Assembly (NCBI GenBank): GCA_963843465.1
Contig: CAWJKP010000006.1
Span: 367,841-431,840, forward strand
From: CAWJKP01 sp963843465
GTDB lineage: Bacteria > Planctomycetota > Planctomycetia > Pirellulales > Thermoguttaceae
Length of the DNA: 64,000 nucleotides
Direction of reading: 5' to 3'
The first letter of the stretch is position 1. The number at the start of each line of letters is the position of its first letter. Both the position numbers and the translations under genes were made by a program. Positions 37,721 through 49,596 of the stretch are shown piece by piece. Below the pieces are notes generated by a model. The model did no database searches and had not been told where the DNA came from. It saw only the letters and a list, made by a program, of their open reading frames with translations.

Positions 37721-39645
37721 ATGGCTCAGGGCGAGAAGATCATCGGAATTGACCTGGGAACTACCAACTCGGTCGTGGCCGTGATGGAGGGGAAAGAGGC
37801 GAAGGTGATCCCCAATGCCGAGGGAAACCGGCTCACCCCCAGCGTCGTGGCGTTCACCGACCGTGGCGAGATCTTGGTCGGCGAGCCTGCCAAACGCCAA
37901 GCCGTCACCAACCCTACGCGGACCGTCTCCTCCATCAAGCGGTTCATGGGCCGCCGACATAATGAGGTGGCCTCGGAAGAGAAGATCGTGCCCTACCAGG
38001 TCGTCGGCGGACCGACGGAGTACGTCAAGGTCCGCATCGGCGACCGCGAGTTTACCCCGCCGGAGATCTCCGCCAAGATCTTGCAGAAGCTCAAGGAGGC
38101 CGCCGAAGCCTACCTGGGCCACAAGGTCAACAAGGCCGTGATCACGGTGCCGGCCTACTTCAACGACGCCCAGCGGCAGGCCACCAAGGACGCCGGCCAG
38201 ATCGCCGGCCTGGAAGTGGCCCGCATCATCAACGAGCCCACGGCCGCCTCGCTGGCCTACGGGCTGGACAAGAAGATCAACGAGAAGATCGTGGTTTTCG
38301 ACCTCGGCGGCGGCACCTTCAACGTCTCCGTGCTGGAGGTGGCCGAGGGCGTGTTCCGCGTGATCAGCACCAACGGCGACACGCACCTCGGCGGCGACGA
38401 CTTCGACAAGGTCTTGATCGACCACTGCGCCGAACAGTTCAAGCGCGAGCAGGGCATCGACTTGCGGAAGGACGTGATGGCCTTGCAGCGGCTCCAGGAA
38501 GCCTGCGAGAAAGCCAAGAAGGAGCTCAGCTCGGCCCAATCGACCGACATCAACCTACCCTTCATCACCGCCGACGCCAGCGGTCCCAAGCACCTGCAAA
38601 TGACGCTCAGCCGCGCGAAGTTCGAGCAGTTGGAAGACGCGCACTTCGAGCGCTGCCGGGGGCCGGTGAACCAGGCCATGAAGGACGCCCGGCTCAATTT
38701 CAGCGACATCGACGAGGTGGTGCTGGTCGGCGGCTCGACGCGGATCCCCAAGGTCCAGGACCTGGTCCGCTCGATGTTCGGCAAGGAGCCCCACAAGGGC
38801 GTGAACCCGGACGAAGTGGTGGCCGTGGGCGCGGCGATCCAGGGCGGCGTGCTGGCCGGCGAAGTGAAGGACATCCTGCTTCTGGACGTCACGCCGCTGT
38901 CGCTGGGCATCGAGACCCTGGGCGGGATCATGACCAAGCTGGTGGAGAAGAACACCACCATTCCCACCGAGAAAAGCAGGTCTTCAGCACGGCCGACGAC
39001 AACCAGACGGCCGTCACCGTGAAGGTTTTCCAGGGCGAGCGGGAGATGGCCGCCGACAACCGCCTGCTGGGGCAGTTCAACCTGGAAGGCATCCCGCCGT
39101 CGCCCCGCGGCGTGCCGCAGATCGAGGTTTCTTTTGACATCGACGCCAACGGCATCCTCAACGTCTCCGCCAAGGACCTCGGCACCAACAAGCAGCAGAC
39201 GGTCCGCATCGAGCAGACCGCCGGGCTTTCGGACAAAGACATCGAGAAGATGCGCGACGAGGCCCAGAAGCACGCCGACGAGGACAAGCAGAAGCGCGAG
39301 CTGGCCGAGCTTCGCAACCAGGCCGACAACATGACCTGGCAGATGGAGAAGCTGATCAAGGAGCACGAGGCCAAGCTCAGCCAGGCCGACAAGGACGCCG
39401 TGACCGCCGCGATCAAGAAGACCCGCGAGGCCGCCAAGAGCGACAACCGCGAGACGATCAAGGCGGCGCTTTCCGAGTTGGAGCACGCCTCCCACGCCCT
39501 GAGCCGCACACTTTACCAGCACGCCGGCCCCGGCGCCGGTCCGCAAGCGGGCCCCGGCGCCCCGCCCCCGGGAGCCGGTCCCACCCAAGGCAAGCCCGGC
39601 GGCGAGGATGAGGCGATCGACGCGGAGTTCGAGGTGAAGGAATAA
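37721..39645 (+). CDS. dnaK: Chaperone DnaK (Hsp70), one frameshift
   Basis: ATG 37721 follows AAGGAG at six bases. GIDLGTTNSVVAVMEG, VITVPAYFNDAQRQATKDAG, RIINEPTAASLAYGL and SVNPDE-like VNPDEVVAVGAA are the ATPase-domain signatures; EKNTTIPTEK, then GQFNLEGIPPSPRGVPQIEV and FDIDANGILNVSAKD mark the substrate-binding domain. One base is missing near 38985; with it the length is about 641 residues, normal for DnaK. Residue 201 is Asn (GGTFNVS) where nearly all Hsp70s have Asp near the metal and phosphates. clpB follows with no gap, so this is a heat-shock-type operon. Confidence 0.9.
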
Positions 39646-42322
<2,677 letters not shown>

Positions 42323-42362
42323 GTCGGTCATCTCTGAGGCGCGGCCGAAAAGTAATTTCCGC

Positions 42363-42450
42363 CTGTAGGGAACGCCCTCCGTGGCGTTCCGAAAACGGGG
42401 ATAACCCTGCTCCGTAGGCTGCGGAACGCCACGGAGGGCGTTCCCTACAG
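42363..42450. repeat. 29-bp perfect inverted repeat, palindromic element between clpB and hsp70
   Basis: Arms 42363-42391 (starting CTGTAGGGAACGCCCTCC) and 42422-42450 are exact inverse copies with a 30-base loop. It could form a strong terminator-like hairpin, but its length and sequence style mark it as one of the palindromic repeats of this genome. Confidence 0.8.
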
Positions 42451-42460
42451 AGGCTTCGAA

Positions 42461-45325
42461 ATGGGTACGATGCCTGACGATAGACCAAGCCGCTACGTGG
42501 TGGGCATCGATCTGGGGACCACCAACTCGGCCGCGTGCTATGTTGACGCCAGCGAAGAACCCTGGCAGGTGCGGATCTTCGCCATCCCGCAACTGGTCGC
42601 CCCCGGTCTGGTCGAGGCGCGAGAGACGCTACCCTCGTTCCACTACCAACCGGCGGCCGGTGAGTTTTCTCCGCAGGCCCTGAAGCTGCCTTGGAGCCAG
42701 GAGCCCCCCGACCATGTGGTGGGTTTCTTCGCCCGCGACCACGGCACGCTCGTTCCCGGACGGCTGGCCGTCTCGGCCAAGTCGTGGCTGAGCCACTCGG
42801 GCGTGGACCGCACGGCGCCGATCCTGCCCTGGCATGGGGCGGCGGACGTGGAGAAGCTCTCGCCGGTGGAGGTCAGCGGGCGCTACCTGGCCCATATCCG
42901 CCAGGCATGGGACGCCCGCTTCCCGGCGTTTCCCCTGGCCCAACAGGACGTCGTGCTCACGCTGCCCGCCTCCTTCGATGAAATCGCTCGCGAGCTGACC
43001 GTTCGGGCGGCCGCCCGGGCGGGGCTGGCGAGGGTCGTGCTGATCGAAGAGCCCCAGGCCGCTTTTTACGCCTGGATCTACAAGCACGCGCTGGACTGGC
43101 AGGAGATCGTGGCGCCGGGCCAGAAGATCCTGGTCGTCGACATCGGCGGCGGCACAAGCGACTTCACCCTGATCCGCGTCCGCGGCGAGCCGGACGGCAA
43201 GGTGCGGTTCCACCGCGTGGCCGTCGGCGAACACTTGATTCTCGGCGGCGACAACCTCGACCTGGCCCTGGCCCATCACCTCGAGCGGCGGCTGACCGGC
43301 GACGGCAAGCTCGATCCGCGTCCCTGGGCCGTGCTGGTCCGCACCTGCCGGCAAGTGAAGGAGACGCTCCTGGGCCGCGGCGCCCCCGAGCGGCTGACGG
43401 TCAACCTGCCCGGCAGCGGCTCGCGGCTGATCGGCGGCGGGCTGCACGTGGAAGTCACCGGCGAGGAAGCGCGGGAGCTATTGGTCGAGGGCTTTTTCCC
43501 GCGCGTGCCGTTGGATGCCCGGCCGGCCAGCCGGCGGTCAGGCTTCCAGGAATTCGGCCTGCCCTACGCGGCGGACCCGGCCGTGACGCGTTACCTGGCG
43601 ACGTTCCTCACCGCCCACCGGCACGTGGCGCTGGAGGAGGGACGTACTCCTCACGCTCCGCGTGAGGGCCTGCGTCACGCGGAGCGTGACGAGTACGATC
43701 ACGATCCGGCCCGGCCGGACATCGTGCTGTTTAACGGCGGCGTCTTCGAGTCGGCCGTTTTGCAGGCCCGGCTGCTGGAAGTGATCCAGTCCTGGTTCCG
43801 CGGCCCGGACCGGGAGGATTGGAGCCCGCGGGTGCTGGACAACGATCGCCTGGAACTGGCCGTGGCCCGGGGAGCGGCCTATTACGGCATGGTCCGCCGC
43901 GGGCAGGGCGTGCGGATTGCCGCCGGGCTGGCCCGGACCTACTACCTCGGCGTGGAGAGCCAGCCGCCGGCGGCCGTCTGCCTGGTGCCGGCCGGCGTGG
44001 AGCCGGGGCAGGGCGTGGACCTCACCCAACGGAAGGTCGATCTGCTGGTCTCCCAGCCGGTCGAGTTTCCGCTCTACGTTTCCAGCATCCGGCTGACCGA
44101 CCGCCCCGGCGAGCTGGTGCCCTTGGACCGCGAGCAGATGACCGCGCTGCCGCCGATCCGCACGGTGCTGAAGACCCGCAAACGGAGCGAGTCGGAAGTG
44201 ATCCAGGTCAACCTCCACGCGCGGCTCACGGAGATCGGCACCTTGGACCTGTGGTGCAGCGAAGTCGAGGGTCGAGGAAGCTGGCGGCTGCAGTTCGACG
44301 TGCGGTCGGCCACGGAAACCGACGTGGCCGCCCACGAGACGGCGGCGGAGGCCGAAGGGTTCGTCGACGAATCCACCTGGCAGCAGATGCGCCGGCAGGT
44401 CCTGGCCACCTTCGGCCCCGAGGGCCAGCAGCCGCCGGAAGGGCTCATCAAACGGCTTTCGGAGGCTACGGGCTGGAACCGCCGCGACTGGCCAACGTCG
44501 CTTCTGCGCCGCCTTTGGGAGACGCTCATGGAAGTCGAGGCCGGGCGCCGCCGCAGCCAGGTCCACGAGGCCCGCTGGCTGAATCTGCTGGGGTTTTCTC
44601 TGCGGCCCGGCTACGGGTTGGCGGTCGACGACTGGCGGGTGGCGGAGACCTGGCGCTCCGTTCAGGGCAATCTGCTCCACCCGACGGCGATGTGCCGGGC
44701 GGAATGGTGGATCCTTTGGCGGCGAATCGCCGGCGGACTGGCTGCCGGTCAGCAGCAGGCCCTGGCCGATCCGTTGATTGCCCCGATCCGCGCCCTGCAC
44801 CGGCAGTTGATCAGCGGCAAAGGCCGGGGCGCCGATTTCAGCCCGGGCAGCCACGAGGCGGCCGAAGTCTGGCGGCTCTTAGGCTCGTTGGAACTCTTGC
44901 CGGCCGGGGTCAAGATCGAGTTGGGCAGTATGCTCTTGGATCTGTTGCCGAAGAAACGGCTCGAACCGGTCCGGCCCGCGCTCACCTGGGCCCTGGGGCG
45001 GATCGGCGCCCGGCAGCCGGTCTACGGCCCGCTGAACACGGTGACGCCGGTGGAGACGGCGGCCGAGTGGGCGGGCCGCTTGATGGACCTGGCCGCCGGC
45101 GACCAGCCGATGGAGCACCTGGCCCTGATGGAACTTGCCCGCAAGACCGACGACCGCTACCGCGATCTGCCGGAGAAGCTGCGGGGCAAGGTGCTGGAGT
45201 GGCTCGTTTCCAACCGGGCCCAAGACCACTTCATCCAATTGGTTCGCAGCGGCGGCCGGTTGGACCGCGAGGTGCAGGGGCTCGTTTTCGGGGAGGCCCT
45301 GCCCAAGGGATTGCGGATCTGGTAG
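42461..45325 (+). CDS. Hsp70-like protein with C-terminal DUF3731 region
   Basis: ATG 42461 (GAGG eight bases upstream) opens MGTMPDDRPSRYVVGIDLGT. The 954-residue protein has an actin-like ATPase domain with GIDLGTTNSAACYV, QDVVLTLPASFDE, LIEEPQAAFYAW and VVDIGGGTSDFTLI, then LGGDNLDLALAHHLE. In place of a standard substrate-binding domain it carries a long C-terminal part with LDLLPKKRLEPVRPAL and WALGRIGARQPVYGPL, typical of large Hsp70-like proteins (DUF3731) in planctomycetes. Residues near 396-414 (GRTPHAPREGL...) are encoded by a palindromic repeat. It stands behind dnaK-clpB, so a chaperone role is likely. The TAG stop belongs to the next repeat. Confidence 0.85.
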   Translation: MGTMPDDRPSRYVVGIDLGTTNSAACYVDASEEPWQVRIFAIPQLVAPGLVEARETLPSFHYQPAAGEFSPQALKLPWSQEPPDHVVGFFARDHGTLVPGRLAVSAKSWLSHSGVDRTAPILPWHGAADVEKLSPVEVSGRYLAHIRQAWDARFPAFPLAQQDVVLTLPASFDEIARELTVRAAARAGLARVVLIEEPQAAFYAWIYKHALDWQEIVAPGQKILVVDIGGGTSDFTLIRVRGEPDGKVRFHRVAVGEHLILGGDNLDLALAHHLERRLTGDGKLDPRPWAVLVRTCRQVKETLLGRGAPERLTVNLPGSGSRLIGGGLHVEVTGEEARELLVEGFFPRVPLDARPASRRSGFQEFGLPYAADPAVTRYLATFLTAHRHVALEEGRTPHAPREGLRHAERDEYDHDPARPDIVLFNGGVFESAVLQARLLEVIQSWFRGPDREDWSPRVLDNDRLELAVARGAAYYGMVRRGQGVRIAAGLARTYYLGVESQPPAAVCLVPAGVEPGQGVDLTQRKVDLLVSQPVEFPLYVSSIRLTDRPGELVPLDREQMTALPPIRTVLKTRKRSESEVIQVNLHARLTEIGTLDLWCSEVEGRGSWRLQFDVRSATETDVAAHETAAEAEGFVDESTWQQMRRQVLATFGPEGQQPPEGLIKRLSEATGWNRRDWPTSLLRRLWETLMEVEAGRRRSQVHEARWLNLLGFSLRPGYGLAVDDWRVAETWRSVQGNLLHPTAMCRAEWWILWRRIAGGLAAGQQQALADPLIAPIRALHRQLISGKGRGADFSPGSHEAAEVWRLLGSLELLPAGVKIELGSMLLDLLPKKRLEPVRPALTWALGRIGARQPVYGPLNTVTPVETAAEWAGRLMDLAAGDQPMEHLALMELARKTDDRYRDLPEKLRGKVLEWLVSNRAQDHFIQLVRSGGRLDREVQGLVFGEALPKGLRIW
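43643..43697. repeat. Palindromic repeat inserted in frame in the Hsp70-like gene
   Basis: Left arm 43643-43667 and right arm 43673-43697 are inverse copies with two differences. The same sequence (GTACTCCTCACGCTCCGC...) occurs as a perfect 24-bp inverted repeat at 59893-59945 outside genes. Here it encodes about 18 residues (TPHAPREGL...DEY) between HVALEE and ARPDIVLFNGG and keeps the frame open. Confidence 0.8.
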
Positions 45326-45420
45326 GGTGGGCTTTAGCCCGCCTTGACGATGCGGCGCCGAGTCGTGCCAGGGCGCGAGGAAGCGGAAGGTCGCGTCGGT
45401 GGGCTAAAGCCCACCCTACC
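45321..45420. repeat. 20-bp inverted repeat of the GTAGGGTGGG family
   Basis: Arms 45321-45340 (GGTAGGGTGGGCTTTAGCCC) and 45401-45420 are perfect inverse copies. The TAG within the left arm is the stop codon of the Hsp70-like gene. Related copies are at 52052-52140 and 55087-55126. Confidence 0.8.
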
Positions 45421-45576
45421 TGCGACTGGCGGAGAAAAATCGGCCCCGGAGGCAGGATCCTCTTCTCGCCCTTTCAGCGATTGTTTAGAATCGTAGGTAA
45501 GCAGCGACCGATAGGGGAATTGGGAATCGGCCCGCGCGAGTCCGACGACACGATTCCGTGGTCCGAGGTGCGAATC

Positions 45577-46036
45577 ATGACTGCTGGTCTTTCTGCCTGG
45601 AGACGGCTTGCCTGGATTCTCGGTCTGCTGGTGGCGGCGGGCTGTTCGGGGCCACACCGCGGCGCCGCCCAATCCAACCCAGTCGCGCTTGCTAAAGATC
45701 GGCGAGGCCTATCGCAGAGCCACGTACCGCCTGGGACACCCGCCCGCCAATTTCGAGGAGATCAAGCCCAGCCTGTTGGGTGCCAAGGATGAAGAGTTGC
45801 GTTCTCCCAACGACGGGGAGCAGTTCGTCATCATCTACGGTGTGGACTACGACAAGTTGCCTGTCCCGTCTGACAGGAAGTCGGCGATCGGGGCCTACGA
45901 GAAAAAGGGAGCCGGCGGCAAACGTTACGTGCTCCGCCTTTCTCCACGCCCGCGTTCTCTGATGACCGACGCGCTGAGCGACGAGCAATGGAAGCACGCC
46001 GCCTTTCCGCCGGGCTATACGCTTCCGTCACCTTAA
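45577..46036 (+). pseudogene. Small lipoprotein, one frameshift
   Basis: ATG 45577 gives a lipoprotein signal (RRLAWILGLLVAAGC). At about 45650 the G-run GGGG has one base too many for the reading that matches the paralogue at 47082; removing it continues PPNPTQSRLLKIGEAYRRATYRLGHPP... FPPGYTLPSP. About 152 residues restored. The mature part resembles no known enzyme. It precedes a DUF1559 pseudopilin gene, an arrangement repeated downstream. Confidence 0.65.
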
Positions 46037-46050
46037 CCTCAGGTACGATC

Positions 46051-47040
46051 ATGAACCGCTCTTTTTGCAGATCCCCCGGGTTTACCCTCGTCGAATTGCT
46101 GGTAGTGATCACGATCATCGGCATCCTGATGGGCTTGCTGCTGCCGGCGGTTCAACAGGCGAGGGAGGCGGCGCGGCGGGGCAAGTGCTTGAACAACCTC
46201 AAGCAGATCGGCCTGGCGTTCCACAGCCACCACAATGTTTACGGTTGCTTTCCCTCCGCTGGTGGGGGCTGCTGCGCCACGGTGGGCGACCGAACCTTGG
46301 TCAACGGCAGCCCCGCCAATTACACCACGCAGCGCTGGGGCTGGTGCTACCAGATCTGCCCCTATATCGAGCAGACGGCCCTCTGGAGCTACGTGGACCC
46401 CAACGCCGGCGACCACGGCGACCAGTACATCAGGCAGACTCCCGTGATCGCCTACTACTGCCCCACGCGGGCGCGGCAACAGGTGATCGACGGCTCGTTC
46501 GCCGTGACCGATTACGTCGGCAACGCCGGCAGTTGGGGCCAGACGAGCACCTCCACCCCGGGCGCTTCCTTGGACGGCGTGCTGTCGCCCGTCGCCGCCG
46601 GTGCGCCGTCGATCGGTTTCGCCGACATCACCGATGGCAGCTCCAACACGCTACTTGTGGGGGAGATGGGATACTATACGCAGTGGTACAACACGTCCAA
46701 CTGCATCGACGACCAAGGCTGGATGACCGGTTGGGACAACGACATCGTTTCCTTCAGCGGCGGCGGTGTTGGATATCAATCCGGGAGTAACGCATACGGC
46801 GCCATCAATCAGGAGTATATACCCGTCCCTCCCGTGCCGGATTGGCAGATGCCAGCCAACACGACGAACTGGGAGGACGGAGCCTACTGCGGCTGGTACT
46901 TCGGCGCCGCCCACTCCGCCGGCATCTGTAGCGTCTTCTGCGACGGCTCCACCCACTTCATCTCCTACAACATCGATCCCAACACGTGGCAATATCTTTG
47001 CTCCCGCAACGACGGCCAGTCGTTCACCCTGCCGCCATAA
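46051..47040 (+). CDS. DUF1559 pseudopilin-like secreted protein, copy 1
   Basis: The 329-residue product starts MNRSFCRSPGFTLVELLVVI, the prepilin peptidase site and hydrophobic alpha helix of type IV pilin-like proteins. Then comes the DUF1559 domain: LLLPAVQQAREAARRGKCLNNLKQIGLAFHSHHNVYG, TDGSSNTLLVGE, and a C-terminal box with SAGICSVFCDGSTHFISYNID. This is the signature gene expansion of planctomycetes. Likely processed and assembled by a type II secretion-like machinery at the cell surface. Confidence 0.92.
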   Translation: MNRSFCRSPGFTLVELLVVITIIGILMGLLLPAVQQAREAARRGKCLNNLKQIGLAFHSHHNVYGCFPSAGGGCCATVGDRTLVNGSPANYTTQRWGWCYQICPYIEQTALWSYVDPNAGDHGDQYIRQTPVIAYYCPTRARQQVIDGSFAVTDYVGNAGSWGQTSTSTPGASLDGVLSPVAAGAPSIGFADITDGSSNTLLVGEMGYYTQWYNTSNCIDDQGWMTGWDNDIVSFSGGGVGYQSGSNAYGAINQEYIPVPPVPDWQMPANTTNWEDGAYCGWYFGAAHSAGICSVFCDGSTHFISYNIDPNTWQYLCSRNDGQSFTLPP

Positions 47041-47081
47041 GGCATTCCGAAGTCGCAAATGCGCACTGTGAGGTGCCAACC

Positions 47082-47528
47082 ATGATCGCCGGTCTTTCTG
47101 CCTGGAGACGGCTTGCCTGGATTCTCGGTCTGCTCGTGGCGGCGGGTTGTTCGCGGGCTCGCCCCGTGGAGCCGAATCAGACCGAAGCGCGCCTGCTCAA
47201 GATCGGCAACGCCTACCGCAACGCCACTGCGCGATTGCGGCACGCTCCCAAAGATTTCCAGGAGCTTCAGCCCAATCTGGGCAAGGGCGCTACGGAGGAT
47301 CTCCTGCGTTCTCCCAACGACGGCGAGAAGTTCGTCGTCATCTGGGGCGTGAACTTCGACAGGTTGCCGCGGACGCAGGGCGGCAGCCCCTACGTGGTCG
47401 CCGTTTATGAGCAGAAGGGCGTGGGCGGAAAACGCTACGTGCTCCGCTTCCCTTTGTCCACCTGCAGGATGACCGACGAACAGTGGAAGACGGCCTCCTT
47501 TCCGCCGGGCTATACGCCCCCGCCCTGA
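47082..47528 (+). CDS. Small lipoprotein, paralogue of 45577
   Basis: MIAGLSAWRRLAWILGLLVAAGC is a lipoprotein signal with lipobox LVAAGC. The 148-residue product is intact and aligns with the frameshifted copy upstream (ARLLKIGNAYRNATARL; RSPNDGEKFVVIWGVNFDRLP; GGKRYVLRF; FPPGYTPPP). The first 60 bases of the two genes are nearly identical, so the pair arose by recent duplication. It may be an accessory protein of the pseudopilins beside it. Confidence 0.8.
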   Translation: MIAGLSAWRRLAWILGLLVAAGCSRARPVEPNQTEARLLKIGNAYRNATARLRHAPKDFQELQPNLGKGATEDLLRSPNDGEKFVVIWGVNFDRLPRTQGGSPYVVAVYEQKGVGGKRYVLRFPLSTCRMTDEQWKTASFPPGYTPPP

Positions 47529-47571
47529 CCGTGCCCGCGCGAGGAAATGTTGACCGAAGGAATTGCCGGTG

Positions 47572-48507
47572 ATGATCCGCCGCGAAAGCAAGCCTCAGGG
47601 GTTTACGCTGGTCGAGCTGCTGGTGGTGATCACGATCATCGGCATCCTGATCGCCCTTCTGCTGCCGGCGGTTCAACAGGCGAGGGAGACGGCGCGGCGG
47701 GCGCAGTGCATGAACAACCTCAAGCAGCTCGGCCTGGGGTTCCATAGCCACCACAACGTTTACGGCTATTTCCCTTCCGGCGGGCAGTGTTGTACCGGCG
47801 CGGGCGGACGCACGCTGGTCAACGGCAGCACCCCGGCCACCTATGCCACCCAGGTCTGGAGCTGGTGTTACCAGATCCTGCCTTACATCGAGCAAAACGC
47901 CCTCTGGAGCTACGTTACCCCCGGGACAAACTCCAACGGGGACGGGACCATTATCGCCACTCCCGTCAGTACCTATTATTGTCCTAGCCGGGGGCGGACC
48001 AAGGTCGTCGACTCCATCGCCGTCAACGATTACGCCGGCAACGGCGGCAGCTATGGGAACTGGGGCGCGACGACCTCACCGGTCAACAGCCTCGACGGCG
48101 TGCTCACTCCCTCGGGCACGGGCCCGGCCATCAGTTTCGCCAATATCACTGACGGCAGCTCCAACACGCTCCTGGTTTCCGAGAAGTGGCTCTACAAGGA
48201 TTGGTACGACTGTCGCACGTCGGGAGTGGAGACATGCATCGACAACGAGGGCTGGTGCAATGGCTGGGACAACGACACGATCTGTTACAGCGGCAGCTTG
48301 ACCAACAATGCTTATAGCTCGGTCTTGCCGCAGCCGGACACCCTCACCGGCTGGGAATGCGGCTATATCTTCGGCTCGGCTCACCCCAGCGGCGTCACAG
48401 GTCTGCTCTGCGACGGCTCCACCCGATTCATCTCCTTCAATATCGATGCGACGACTTGGAAGTATCTTTGCTGCCGGAACGACGGCAATTCGATCAATTT
48501 GCCCTAG
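47572..48507 (+). CDS. DUF1559 pseudopilin-like secreted protein, copy 2
   Basis: ATG 47572 with AAGGA upstream is preferred over TTG 47563. It has KPQGFTLVELLVVITIIGIL and the DUF1559 boxes (QQARETARRAQCMNNLKQ, DGSSNTLLVSEKWLYKDWYD, SGVTGLLCDGSTRFISFNID). Length is 311 residues. Closest to copy 3; the N-terminal 40 codons are almost the same DNA in all three. Confidence 0.92.
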   Translation: MIRRESKPQGFTLVELLVVITIIGILIALLLPAVQQARETARRAQCMNNLKQLGLGFHSHHNVYGYFPSGGQCCTGAGGRTLVNGSTPATYATQVWSWCYQILPYIEQNALWSYVTPGTNSNGDGTIIATPVSTYYCPSRGRTKVVDSIAVNDYAGNGGSYGNWGATTSPVNSLDGVLTPSGTGPAISFANITDGSSNTLLVSEKWLYKDWYDCRTSGVETCIDNEGWCNGWDNDTICYSGSLTNNAYSSVLPQPDTLTGWECGYIFGSAHPSGVTGLLCDGSTRFISFNIDATTWKYLCCRNDGNSINLP

Positions 48508-48521
48508 CGGGAGTGCCAATC

Positions 48522-49499
48522 GTGAACCGCTCTTTTTCCAGATCCGCCGGGTTTACCCTCGTCGAATTGCTGGTGGTCATCGCGATCATCGGCATCCTGA
48601 TCGCCCTTCTGCTGCCGGCGGTTCAACAGGCGAGGGAGACGGCGCGGCGGGGCCAGTGCCTCAATAACCTCAAGCAGATCGGCCTGGCCTTCCACAGCCA
48701 CCACAACGTGTACGGCTGCTTCCCTGGCGGCGGCCAGTGCTGTTATGGCGCGGGCGGACGCGTGCTGGTCAACGGCACCACGCCCGCCACCTACGCCAGC
48801 CAGCGCTGGGGTTGGACCTACCAGATTCTGCCTTTCATCGAGCAGACGGCCCTCTGGAGTTATGTGGACACCACGGACAGCAGCGGCAACAACGGCGACG
48901 AGTTTATTATCTCCACCCCCGTGTTCGGCTATTACTGCCCTAGCCGAGGCAGGCAAAAGGTGGTCTCTGGCATCGCCGTGTCAGATTACGTGGGCAACGG
49001 CGGCAGCTTCGGCTGGTGCAACGAGAGCGGTTCCAATGTAAGCCTTGACGGCCCGATAACGTCCGTATCGGGGCCGCCCATTTGTATCGCCAACATCACC
49101 GACGGCACCTCCAACACGCTGCTGGCGAGCGAGAAATGGCTCTATAAGGATTGGTACGACCTCCGCACGTCCGGCGAAGAGACGTGCATCGACAACGAAG
49201 GCTGGGTCAACGGCTGGGACAATGACACCATGGGGTACAGCGGCGGCGCGCACGAAGAGGGGAGTATCACGGCTGGCAGTTATGTGACGTTTGCGCCGCT
49301 GCCCGACACGCAAATGCCGCCTCCGCCTATGACTACGGGCGAAGCCGAGTGCGGCTGGCTCTACGGCTCCGCCCACCCCGCCGGCATCTGTAGCGTCTTC
49401 TGCGACGGCTCCACCCACTTGATCTCCTACAACATCGACCCGACCACTTGGCAGTACCTCTGCTCCAGGAACGACGGCCATCAGATCACGCTGCCGTAA
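48522..49499 (+). CDS. DUF1559 pseudopilin-like secreted protein, copy 3
   Basis: The GTG at 48522 follows GGGAG, 14 bases after the previous stop. VNRSFSRSAGFTLVELLVVI carries the cleavage site; QQARETARRGQCLNNLKQIG and DGTSNTLLASEKWLYKDWYD belong to the DUF1559 domain; the C-terminus PAGICSVFCDGSTHLISYNID equals copy 1. 325 residues. Mixed similarity to copies 1 and 2 suggests gene conversion within the cluster. Confidence 0.92.
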   Translation: MNRSFSRSAGFTLVELLVVIAIIGILIALLLPAVQQARETARRGQCLNNLKQIGLAFHSHHNVYGCFPGGGQCCYGAGGRVLVNGTTPATYASQRWGWTYQILPFIEQTALWSYVDTTDSSGNNGDEFIISTPVFGYYCPSRGRQKVVSGIAVSDYVGNGGSFGWCNESGSNVSLDGPITSVSGPPICIANITDGTSNTLLASEKWLYKDWYDLRTSGEETCIDNEGWVNGWDNDTMGYSGGAHEEGSITAGSYVTFAPLPDTQMPPPPMTTGEAECGWLYGSAHPAGICSVFCDGSTHLISYNIDPTTWQYLCSRNDGHQITLP

Positions 49500-49596
49500 G
49501 GAAGCGGACGGAGGAGGGGGGAACGGCGGACGGGGGACGGCGGACGGGGTGCGAGAAACGATCAGCTATTTGCCGCTGAAAGCTGACCGCTGAAAG

